Part shown: positions 1 through 38,500 of the stretch, one piece after another
Layout of the letters: every line of letters begins with the position of its first letter
How positions within the stretch are numbered: position 1 is the stretch's first letter
Assembly (NCBI GenBank): GCA_036898135.1
Contig: CM072511.1
Location: 32,137,686 to 32,201,685 of the forward strand
Length of the DNA stretch: 64,000 nt
Origin: Oncomelania hupensis
Taxonomy: Eukaryota > Mollusca > Gastropoda > Littorinimorpha > Pomatiopsidae
Direction of reading: 5' to 3'
Translations under genes and position numbers: made by a program
The notes under the pieces: generated by a model
Databases searched by the model: none
The model's input: only the letters and a program-made list of their open reading frames with translations
Told to the model about the DNA's origin: nothing

Positions 1-165
1 GGAGTGCCTTCAGTGTTACCACTAGGGTTGTTTCGGCAGATCTTTTATGCGGATCAGGGGTGAGTCCTCTTTCAGCAAAGTTGTGGTCTTGATTTTATGG
101 TCCTGATTTGGCTCGGAAGAGTCCGCTGGACCTAAAGCTTTAACCATGTAATGTAATGTGTCCTG
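1..165 (+). repeat. Retroposon family A, 3' part cut by window edge
   Basis: Matches the 3' third of a dispersed family seen in at least ten places here. It ends TCCGCTGGACCTAAAGC and then a TAATG-type pentanucleotide tail (ATGTAATGTAATG). Sense is +. The 5' part is outside the window. Confidence 0.8.
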
Positions 166-344
166 GAAGACCTGTCAATGTAAATTGCATCAAATGCATT
201 TTTCTCCACACTTTTGCATTAATTTTATAATTCTGTATTTGTTTTTACATTTTTGTTGACCCACATGCATAGCAATGTGAGTCTGTGTAACTGACTCCCC
301 TTCACTCCTTCTCCCTCCCGTTCCTTCTCTCACCTAAAAAAAAA

Positions 345-1075
345 AATCCAGATTTTTGCAAATCTGTGCAAGATGAGTCCTAAATAGTCCAAAAGTTACA
401 TTTTTTAACAAATGTTGGCCCTCCGTTTATCTGTCAGTCCACTGCCAACCGTCTGTGCAAAATTTTAAAGTGGCTAATTAATCGGAACCGATTTTATGTA
501 TTGCAACCAAACTTGGTCCACAAGACCTCAAAAATTATCATTGAATAAATGACTTCACTTCAAGGTCAAGGTCACAAAGTAAATAAATGTTAGTCAAAAT
601 ATTACAATTTTTCACAAATTTTTACTTTCTTCCTAAGTTATTGATATTGAACTTATGATTCTTTTATGAATGATAGCTATCAATGTGACATACATACTAT
701 GCACACTTGGTCAACTTTGCTTTGAGGTCAAGGTCAAGCTGTCCAAAGTCAGTTTGTATAGGTACTTTGAAGTGACCTTTTTTTGTTTTTTTGTGTGCAT
801 AATACAACTTTTGCTGCAGTTTATTTGATCGCACATGAGGATATTTATAGATGGAAATCAAGGTCATCTCAAGGTCAAAAACATTAATAGATCAAAGCCA
901 GTATTGCTTTGCATTTTAATGCCATCATTTCATTTTGTTTTTTTCTCTCATATTCATGTTAAATATTGCAAGTTCCATAAAAACTCAGTGCATCTGAGTC
1001 ATATGATCTTTGCCATTTGTCATGTGGAGAGTTTTTGTGATGTGACTCTCCTACGTCTCATTCCATTATTCCAAG
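345..1075 (+). repeat. AAGGTCA-rich interspersed repeat, copy 1
   Basis: Begins TTTGCAAATCTGTGCAAGATG and contains several TCAAGGTCA or AAGGTCAAGGTCA stretches. Alignable by eye with copies at about 3262-4215 and 25835-26580 in the same orientation. No coding content that I trust; the short open frame near 835-1104 is interrupted in the second copy. Confidence 0.75.
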
Positions 1076-1719
1076 CACAAGTTAAATCTAGACCAAAGTA
1101 TTGAAAGAAAAGGAAAACCCGAAACACAACGAAGTTAAATTTTCCTTCAATTATTATTTACATTAGTATGCCTTGATAAAAAAATTCCACCAAACAGTGT
1201 TTTCAGTTAATGCTGTATAAAATTTCCGAACTATTTTATAATGAAATTAGTTTAGTTTTCACCCCCATTCCTTAAAATTCAAATCAGATTCAATGTTTTC
1301 ATCATCTGGTGTAGGACCGGAATTACTGCTGGCTTCAGCAGTGTTCGTAACCACTTAACTCTGTATGGTGAAGCGAAGTGTTTGTCCCTAGTGATAATGA
1401 TGGTGAAGAAGGTGCTGTGATGGAAGCTGTCAGGCACGTGTCCTGTACTGCAAAGCTCACACTTAATCTCGCAGTGCCCCTCCAGATGGTAGGTTGAAAT
1501 GAAGATTGGAATGTTGGCTGGTCTGTTGAGGTGATGGTGACAGATGTATGGATGGATGGATAGATGTAGAACCCCTAGAAGCTCAGATGGTTGCGTTGTC
1601 TCACCTCCTTAGGCAGTGGAACCCAGGAATCTGCAACATGCTGAATAACCATGCAGCAACCCGAATCCCACAGCTTTCCCTAGCTAGGTAAAGTTTGCAG
1701 CATCAGATAAGGCAGTGCA

Positions 1720-1743
1720 TCATTTATTATCGATAATAAATGA
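1720..1743. repeat. 24-bp perfect palindrome
   Basis: Each arm is TCATTTATTATC read on opposite strands, with no spacer. Imperfect outer arms (AAGGCAGTGC on the left, GCACTGCTT on the right) extend the symmetry to about 55 bp. Confidence 0.9.
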
Positions 1744-2372
1744 CCCTGCGTCAAGCACTGCTTTCTCATCTTGCTCTCTCAGGAATAAAGGGGATTAAAC
1801 AAACACATTTATTTACATTATCAATGATAAAAGATAATATTAATTTTTCACCTCCAAAGATTATGTAGAACTATAAAAGGTATCCAAAGGAACACATGTT
1901 AAACTGTTAGTCCAGGACTACTGTATTTTACACTGACACAACTGTCACTTCACACTGACATGACCCTGCCGTTACTGTCCACAGGTTCACAAACAACACT
2001 TTGCTTGGTTTTAGAAAAACTGTGACGGTTTGCTGTTAAGCCCTAGAGTATTTCTGCCACATAAATAATTCAGTTATCTTCTTTAACTGCCCTGACACTT
2101 AGTTATTTATGCATAAACAACTAGCATATTCTACACAAAATTTCACAGACTCTGTCCTCCACAGAGAAGTTCGCTACGCCTAGCAAAAACCACCAGCGTA
2201 TTGCTATGTCTTTCTACAATACAATATAACTTTATTGATCTCAAACTGAGAAATTCAATACATGGTCTGCAATCCGACATAAACATTAAGAGTACATGGA
2301 CAAGAACTAAGAAACGTATTAGCATATTATGCATACATAATTATATAACACAACATATTTATTTCTACTTTA

Positions 2373-2431
2373 CATTACATGATTATTGCTTTAGGTCCAA
2401 CGTACTCTTCCGAGCCAAATCAGGACCAGTC
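2373..2431 (-). repeat. Retroposon A, severely 5'-truncated copy with 11-bp target duplication
   Basis: Only the last 59 bp of family A plus tail remain. TTTCTACTTTA flanks it at 2362-2372 and 2432-2442, a perfect target-site duplication. The sense is -. Confidence 0.85.
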
Positions 2432-2788
2432 TTTCTACTTTAGTAGATGGCAAAGACGTGACATCTCTTATTGCACTTGCAAATAATATTGCTCACCTCT
2501 CTTTCAAAACTCATGTTCCCGCATGGACTACACGGATAAACGTTTATACCTTGACAGTAGCCACGCTAGGCAAAATTCTACAGTTAGGACCCTAGTGAGA
2601 TCATTCTGCCTGTTAGTGACACAAATTGCAAACAACCACATGTGTATTAAACAAGCATAATTTATTTCCCAGACTTTACATTACATATTACATTGTCGTT
2701 TTATAGGTGAAACCTTTCTAGTTTATTTTGTATTCCTGTATTCAGGACATGCTTACCTTTACTGACTACCTATAACTGTCTCTTGCAG

Positions 2789-30614
<27,826 letters not shown>

Positions 30615-31200
30615 GCTAGATCGGCAATAGAAAACTGGGATGTTCTGTTTTGATAGTAGAGAAACTGAAGGAAACGGCAGGGTTCATTAAGAACTAAAAA
30701 TGAAAACAAATATAGAAAGAAAGAGATGTAGCTCATACACATAAATTATGGAAGCGAAAGTTTTATTATGTATAGGAATTAATTAAAATATTATATAATA
30801 TTAATAGCTACAGATTTGATCATTTGAACTGGGTGTGTATTTGACACATTTTAGAATAAGCATTCAGGTACATCATGGACATTCTGACATGACATAAATA
30901 TTGGTTAACTTATCCCACAGAAACTCATTGACAATGGGACCAAAACATTGACAATGGGATAAGAATTGTTTTATTGATTAAAGTTGGTAATAAAATATGG
31001 CTCGTTGACCATAACTTCGTCTACAATTTGTGCATTACACTTGGGTTTAAAGCACAATTGTTATCGTGTTTGTATTGAAAGAATTTGTGGTAATCTGTGG
31101 ACATTTATTTTCTGCCGCATCATACATATGTGTTTAAGTGGGTTATGTGCATAATTTGGTTTAAGTGTTGACAAAGAATAAAATCTTGGTTGTGTTAACT
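30615..31200 (+). other. CFAP46 3' untranslated region with polyadenylation signals
   Basis: AT-rich sequence after the CFAP46 stop with no coding signal. AATAAA hexamers occur at 30989-30994 and 31177-31182. The second lies just before a retroposon copy that starts near 31225, so transcript ends near 31.0 or 31.2 kb are plausible. The exact cleavage site cannot be seen. Confidence 0.5.
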
Positions 31201-31224
31201 TGACATTAATTGATTTTATATATT

Positions 31225-31745
31225 TACTTTAGTGCTTTAAATTACCACAGTTTCTGTCATTCTCATTTGTTCTTTCTTGTTTCTACTATGTGCCATCAAT
31301 CTACGATTTTCTTTGCAAAATCAGTCACCCACCTTTTTTCTTACAAACTCTCCCAAAACTCCTGATTTGTATATGGGGTTTGTTGGGTCAGGTTTGGGAT
31401 ATTGGATGCTTTGTGCCAAATGGTCACTAGGGTTTTCTATGGTATTATAATTTAGTAATATAGACATTTTATAGGTATATGTTTCGTTAATATTTTATGA
31501 TGATGTTGATATTATATTTTGTTTATGTAAACAGGGGTTCAATATATTAGAATAAAACCTCAGCGTCCCCTACATGGGATGCTTTATTGTAAAGTGACCC
31601 GCTGGTGGAGTGTCTTTAGTGTTACCATTAGGGTTGTTTCAGCAGATCTTTTATTCAGATTGGGGCGAGTTCTCTTTCAATGAAGTTTTTGGTCCTGATT
31701 CAGCTCTTTGCAATCCGCTGGACCCTATAAACAATGACTAATTAA
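31225..31745 (+). repeat. Retroposon A, diverged near-full-length copy
   Basis: Alignable along most of family A: TTTAGTGCTTTAAATT near the start, TCAGTCACCCACC, GGTCACTAGGG, then GCTGGACCCTATAAACAATG and an AACT-repeat tail. It is the most diverged long copy here, suggesting an older insertion just after the CFAP46 3' end. Confidence 0.75.
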
Positions 31746-31821
31746 CTAACTAACTAATTTACTTTTATACTGTGATGCAAATACATCTCTGGTATTTTAA
31801 GTATAAAAATGCATCTCTGGT

Positions 31822-33009
31822 TACATTACATTACATGATTATTGCTTTAGGTCCAGTGGACTCTTCTGAGCCAAATCAGGACTAAACAATCCTGATCTGC
31901 ATAAAAGATCTGCTGAAACAACCCTAGCGGTAAAACCGAAGGCTCTCTGTTAAGTTGAAGCGCGCACGATAGATCTAATCGTTTCGATTTGCAAAGTATT
32001 CAATGATGGAGTTTATTTACCTTTGATTTGAGTTTGCATGGTTGTTAGGAGACGCTTTGTATAACGTTGATAATTTTCGTTGGTCGATATTGTTGGAGAA
32101 TTCTCTGGACCCGCTTGTTTACTATCGATCGAAGTTTCGGGATAATTGTCGAAGTTTGAAGGAACGTTCCCTGAATGAGAAGAAATATGTATGACGTAAG
32201 ACAGTGATGACGAAGTTTAAAGCGATTAGTCAATTGCGTCAAACGAGATCGTTCCACCTTGTTCCGGACTAGAGAAAAAAATTATATATTCGATGATCCG
32301 TGTGTTGTTTGTAGTTGTTGTTGATAGTGAGTTGGAAAGTAAAAATTTGAGAGTGGAAAGGCGATTGAGCGATTGTATGCAGTTGTTGATGTGTGCTGAA
32401 TAAAAGTGGAAAACTTCATACAAAGACTCAGGGACTTGTATGCTGATTGAGCAGGCTGCGTGGATAAACGAATCTGAGTTACACACGCCTATCAGGAATT
32501 CAAGCATCAGGGCTGAATCAGATACTGATAGAAAAACACCATCATATCGAGTGTAACACTCTCCACCAGCCAGTCACTTTACAATTAAGACATCCCACGC
32601 AGGGGACGCTGAGGCTACACTCTAATTTATCGAACCCCCGTTTACAAAAACAAAATAGAATACAAACATTATAAATTAGCAACAAAACACATACATATAA
32701 AATGCCTACATTGCTAAATAATAACGTCATTGGAAGCCCTAGTGACCCCCTGGAAGAAAGCGTCCAATATTCCCAAGCTGATCCAACAGACCTCACACAC
32801 AAATAAGGAGTCTTGTCCCGGAAGAGTTTTCAAGAAAAAAGGTAGGTGACTGGTCTAGTACAGTGAAGAAGAAGATAGTATAGCAGATTGATAGAACAGA
32901 GCAGGAATGATAAAGAACAAATGAAAAAGTGACAGTGGGAATTTAAAGCACTAAATTTCCAGAAAGCGAATATACTATTTATACTGAAACCCCTGGCACC
33001 CCAACGGGC
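31822..33009 (-). repeat. Retroposon A, full-length copy split by a solo LTR
   Basis: Flanked by ATGCATCTCTGGT (31809-31821) and ATGCTTCTCTGGT (33010-33022), a 13-bp duplication with one mismatch. The element is interrupted at 31943-32563 by an LTR whose own duplication is CTCTC. Removing the LTR rejoins the family A sequence exactly. Confidence 0.85.
31948..32558 (+). mobile_element. Solo LTR, family B copy 1
   Basis: Starts TGTTAAG and ends GTGTAACA, with CTCTC at 31943-31947 and 32559-32563. Contains TGACGTAA in the presumed U3 and AATAAA near the R/U5 region. No internal retroviral-type coding region lies next to it, so it is a solo LTR. Confidence 0.9.
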
Positions 33010-33434
33010 ATGCTTCTCTGGTATTTTAAGTATAAAAAGATATTCTCTGTGATAAAATTGTCTGGTACACTAAAATGATTTTATTTTGATCAAAAACATT
33101 TATGGTTACAAAATAATATTACTGTCCCAATTATAATATTACTGTCCAAATATCCACGTAAGATCAGAAAATGATGTCCGATCTTATGTATTTTGCTGAT
33201 TCTCGTTCTATTGTTTGTCGGTTCTTCAAATAAAAAAAATGTTTCAAGTGGTCTTATTCCATTTTATTGAGACCATAGTTTTGTTGATTATGCAGAACCG
33301 CATTTTAAATACTTTGTGTATACTCTTGCTATCTTGCTTTGTTTAATGAAAGTGATTAACAAAAACAATAAAGAGTTTTAAAGGTTTATTTTGTTGAGGA
33401 TTATAGGGCAAGAGTTCTGTTGAATATTTTTGGT

Positions 33435-33523
33435 TGATTGTCATGTCCAGTGTGGACTATTGTAACAGCACTTTTTGGGGTCTCCCTACCATTCTGTTGG
33501 ACAAACTACAAAAGATCCAAAAC
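33435..33523 (+). mobile_element. CR1-like LINE fragment interrupted by an LTR
   Basis: Encodes MSSVDYCNSTFWGLP followed by KLQKIQN, the SxxDYCNxxxxGLP motif of CR1/L2 reverse transcriptases. The frame resumes as NAAT directly after the LTR at 34110. Confidence 0.7.
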
Positions 33524-34109
33524 TGTTACGTTTGTGCATGATCGTACGTGTGAAACGCGCACGATAGATCCATCCAATCATTTTGTTTTGCAAAGCATTC
33601 AATAACAGATTGTATTTACCTTTGATTTGATTTTGCGTTGTTGTTAGAAGAAGCTTGGTATAATGTTGATAATTTTCGTTGGTCGATATTATTGGAGAAT
33701 TTTCTAGGATTGCTCGTTTATTATCGATTGAAGCGTCTAGATAAATCTACTGGTAGCTGAAAAGTTCTTGGACCCTAAAGAAAGTTGTATGACGTAAGAC
33801 AGTGATGACAAATTTCATCCTGATTGGTTATAATTGCGTCACGCTGGAATATTTGAACGTTCTCTAGAGTATAGAGAAACTATATATGTGCCGCACTGTT
33901 TCAGAGTTGTGAAAGTGGAGAAAGTGAAAAGCTATTGAGCGATTGTATGCAGTTGTTGATGTACGCTGAATAAAGTTGGAAAACTTCATACAACGACTCC
34001 TGCCTTGTTGCCGAGTGAACAGGTTGCGTGGATAAACGAATCCGAGTTTATCAGGATTCAAGCATTGGGGCTGAACTACTGATTAAAAAATCCAACAACG
34101 AGTGTAACA
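33524..34109 (+). mobile_element. Solo LTR, family B copy 2
   Basis: Starts TGTTACG and ends GTGTAACA, with AAAAC at 33519-33523 and 34110-34114. Promoter-like TATATAT at 33881-33887, AATAAA at 33969-33974 and TGACGTAA upstream. 586 bp with no internal region. Confidence 0.9.
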
Positions 34110-34219
34110 AAAACGCGGCCACTTCACACAACACATTCCAAAGAATGCACCATAACAAAGTAGTTCATGCATTGGACAAGTTTGCAGCACATTTTAATTC
34201 TCAACAAAGGTTCAAGTTT

Positions 34220-34813
34220 TACATTACATTACATTACATCGTTATTGCTTTAGATCCAGCGGACTCTTCCGAGCCAAATCAGGACCAGTGAAAGACTCAT
34301 CCCTGATCCGCGTAAAAGATCTGCTGAAACAACCCTAGTGGTAACACTGAAGGCAATCTACCAGCTGGTCACTTTACAATAAAGACATCCCACGCAGGGG
34401 ACGCTGAGGCTGTACTCTTAATTTATCGAAACCCCGTTTACAAAAATAAAATAGAATACAAACATCATTATACAATGTCAACAAAACACATACATATAAA
34501 ATGCCTACATTGCCAAATAATAACATCATACTGTAGGAAGCCCCAGTGACCATTTGGCAGAAAGCATCCAATATTCCCAAGCTGATCCAACAGACCTCGC
34601 ACACAAATGAGTAGTTTTGTCCCAGAAGAGTTTTCAAGAAAAAAGGTGGGTGACTGGTCTAGCGAAGAAGAAGATAGTATAGTAGATTGATAGAACAGAA
34701 AAGGAATGAGAAAGAACAAAGGAGAAAGACAGCGACAGTGGGAATTTAAAGCACTAAATTTCCAGAAAGTGGGGATACTATTTATACAGAAACCCCCGGC
34801 AACCGCAGGGGGG
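34220..34813 (-). repeat. Retroposon A, full-length copy
   Basis: Complete family A body with an ACATT-repeat tail at its left end. TCAAGTTT flanks it at 34212-34219 and 34814-34821. A 118-codon open frame on the - strand is broken in the sister copies and is not treated as a gene. Confidence 0.85.
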
Positions 34814-35565
34814 TCAAGTTTCACACCTTTGCTCTTGTCATTATATAAATACTAAAATATTTTTGGCAGATGCAATCAATTTGACGAAAAGCAGCATTAT
34901 TGTTATGGCTGCTGCAAGACCGATCTGTCCTGCACAATAACCATAGAATTTATTAACTGAATCGAAGGAAGGCTCATGTTGACATGCAGTTCGAACAACG
35001 CCTTGCACTGTGGTCGTGCACTCTTGCATTCGTTTGACAAAGAAACAGATATATTACATTTTTTGTGTGCTATTATCTCCTTCTAGTAAGCCTTGTTGGG
35101 AATTAAAAATGCATCCTCGCCAATGGTTTAGTAAGGTTTATAGTCTAGATTTATAAGCTCATCTTCAGCACGTAGGTCGACAGAATGTTTTCTCTTTTAC
35201 ATGGACAACAGTCGTAAGTAGTCTGTGTAAGACAAGTACACTTACAACTTTCATAGTCCATGCTTTGCTAGAAACATTGCCATCTGTGATTGGTCAATTA
35301 CCATGTGATATCAGTTTTAGTCGCACGCTACCTGGCCCATGAAACTATAAGACACTCGTGGAAATTGGTACATATAATTATATGTGTGTGTTCTTCAATA
35401 AATCTGACATTGAGAATACACACGTATACATCAATAGGAAAAATACATCAATTAGACTATAAGACTATAAATATACTGGTCAATAATCTGTTTAAAAATA
35501 TTTACCAGAAGGCAACATTAAAAAATATACATATCATACATAGCAAAGTTTTAATATAGTGCAAC

Positions 35566-38500
35566 TCAGTCGATATGTCTTAAAGCAGCACCCATATTAA
35601 GGAAAACACAACTTTTGTGCTTTTCCAGAAAACCTGTTTTCTGCAACTGGCCTACACATATTTCCTGAGGATTAACAAAATACACTTTGACACCTATAGC
35701 TGTGTACTTAGCGACTAGAAATTCTAATCCTTGTACTCCCATCACATCCACAAAAGGCATGGAGGACAGATCTACAATCAGAGTGGAGAATGGGACATTA
35801 AAAACATTGGATGGCTCAGGTGTCATGTTCTCTTCGTTTGGAAGGCTAACATCTCTTTCCCCATTTTGTAGCATACTGTTATCACTAGTTTGAACCACAT
35901 TAATGCTCTCTATCTTATCCTGACCGTTAATACTGACATTGATAGTTTTGGTCCTTGCCAGCTTGATAGGGTTTACCCCAGTCTTTTTGAAGACTTGATC
36001 TGTCATTATTTCAGCATTGGCGAAATACAAAGCACTGTTTATGCGTACAACTTTGACACCTTTAAAACCTGTCTGCTCACCTACATACTTGTCCTGTGAC
36101 CTCCAAAGGCTCATGTTGTTCCCAAGGGGTATTTCTGACACAACGTCTACAGTGTTCATCTGTGAGCGTATAAGAACTAGAAGTGTGCAGTTGATGATCC
36201 CCACCAACAAACCTATGTCGGTCTCCAAAAATACAGTGGCCAGGCAAGTAATGATCCATACCAATGCGTCAACACGGGAACGTCGCCACAAATCCGGCAG
36301 AGTGAGGATCTTGAGAAACATGGAGTGCAAGTTGATGATGATAATGGTGGCCAGCACACATCGTGGCAAGTAATAGAAATATGGTCCAATCACCATGATG
36401 ACCAGAAGTACCAACGCCGCTGCAAACAATGAGGCCACCTGAGTTTTTCCACCTGCACCATCCTGAAATGCCACCAATTATAAAATTGTCATGCATTATT
36501 TACACACGGGACACGGGACACACTGACATTTAAAACCTCAAAAAAAGATATTGCAAAGATTTCAAACCTGAAATTGTAGAAAGTCATAATGATGGTAAAA
36601 TGAAATTTAAAATATTCTATAACAGTTGTTTGATTCAACAAAATTTAATGTTCTTCTCTTCTGAGCAAAACAAATAGCAACAAAACTCTAGCTACATTAC
36701 ATTACATTACATTACATAATTGTTGCTTTAGGTCCAGCGGACTCTTCCGAGCCAAATCAGGACCGGACAACCCCCAATCCGCATAAAAGATCTGCTGAAA
36801 CAACCCTAGTGGGAAAACTGAATGCCCTCCACCAGCCAGTCACTTTACAATAAAGACATCCCACGCAGGGGACGGCTGAGGCTTTACCCCAACTAATCGA
36901 ACCCCCGTTTACAAAAACAAAATAGAATACAAACATCATTATAAATTATCAACAAAACACATACATATAAAATGCCTACATTGCTAAATAATAACATCAT
37001 AGGAAGCCCTAGTGACCACCTGGCAGAAAGCGTCCAACATTCCCAAGCTGATCCAACAGACCTCATACACGAACAAGGAGTCTTGTCCCGGAAGAGTTTT
37101 CAAGAAAAAAGGTAGATGACTGGTATAGTGAAGAAGACGATAGTATAGCAGATTGATAGAACAGAGCAGGAATGAGAAAGAGCAAATGAGAAAGACAGCG
37201 ACAGTGGGAATTTAAAGCACTAAATTTCCAGAAAGTGGGGATACTATTTATACTGAAACCCCCGGCACCCCAACGGGGGTAAAACTCTAGCTAGTGAAGG
37301 CCAAAACGAAACACATCAACAACATGTATTCTGCTGCAAATGTGCTCTGCATCCAAAGCATTTCACACTGTCTTAAGCAACAGTTATAGAAAGCATGCTG
37401 TTCAATGTGCCTGTGTTAAGCATGTTGTATTGCTCGACCCATCCACAAACGCACACAAAATCATATAACCTACCTGCACCATACTGCGTGAAACAGATGG
37501 ACCAGCGATGTAGCCAGAAAACACGGAGCAGACGACACTGACAGCGCCACATGCAAACATCTCTTGGTTGGCGTCAATACGGTAGTTGTGTTTCAATCCC
37601 ATTAGCTTGGCCATTGCCACATTCTGAGTGAAGGACACAATGATGATCACCAGGCCTTCTGTGATGTACGGTACGCCAAGGGATAAGTCAGGTATCTTTG
37701 GTGTGGGTACCCCTACTGGAATATCCTCTACAACCTATGGAAGAGCAGAAAGAATATTTTAAAAATATATGAATTTGTTTACTGGCCGAGACAAAAATCA
37801 TTATTGCAATATTTAGCATGCTAGTAAGTAATAATTGTGCTTATATATTTTTCTACAAAATAACTACAGCTATAATACACTGTTCTTGCTTCCAAAGTGG
37901 AAGCATGATCGGGAAGTTGATGTTTGCTAATGATGGCAAATTTGGATAATTATACATCCTATCCTATCCCATAACTCGTAGGTAGTAGGGGCACCACAGA
38001 TGATCGTTTAACCAGGGTACTCTATCTCTCCCTGTCCTTAGCAACCCTGATTGTTTCGCTCAGTGTCAAACCAGTCCATTCTCAAATGTTGTCCTCCCAC
38101 CTCTTTTTCGGTCTCCCTCTTCTTCTACCTCCTTGCACTGTGCTTTGCAGGATGGTCTTTGCAAGACCTGATGATCTGGTGACGTGGCCATACCAACGGA
38201 GTTTCAGTTTTTTCACCACTGTGAGCAGGTTATCGTGTTGTCCAATGGCTTGTGTGATGGTCTGTCGGACTTCATCGTTGGTGATGTGCTGGGTATAAGA
38301 AATGCCCAGAAGTCTTCTGTAGCACCTCATCTCCATGCTTTGTATTCTTCGTTGTCCATGTTTCGCAAGCATATAGGAAGATGGAGATGACAAGGGAGCG
38401 CAGCAGGCTTACCTTGGAATGTAGACTGATGGTCCTATCTTTCCAAATTGGCTTCAACCTTGCCAGAGCAGCAGTTGTTTGTGCGATCCTGGAGAGGACT

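Larger units (their letters stand above)
166..2788. other. CFAP46: CFAP46 intron sequence, no exon found
   Basis: No open frame with splice sites continues the CFAP46 frame here. The stretch holds an AAGGTCA-rich repeat (about 345-1075), a perfect palindrome (1720-1743), a short retroposon A copy (2373-2431) and otherwise unique AT-rich sequence. Confidence 0.6.

Noticed and set aside
835..1104. 89-aa open frame resembling one at 26360-26569.
   Set aside because: Both lie in AAGGTCA-rich repeat copies. The third copy is shifted in frame, so coding selection is not supported.
31948..34109. The two neighbouring LTRs as the ends of one complete retrotransposon.
   Set aside because: Each has its own 5-bp target duplication (CTCTC and AAAAC), and the sequence between them is retroposon A and LINE debris without gag or pol.
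34468..34824. 118-aa open frame on the - strand (and a similar one at 45456-45836).
   Set aside because: It lies wholly in retroposon A; the copy at 36695-37280 has stops in the frame. Apparent conservation comes from shared ancestry of the repeat.
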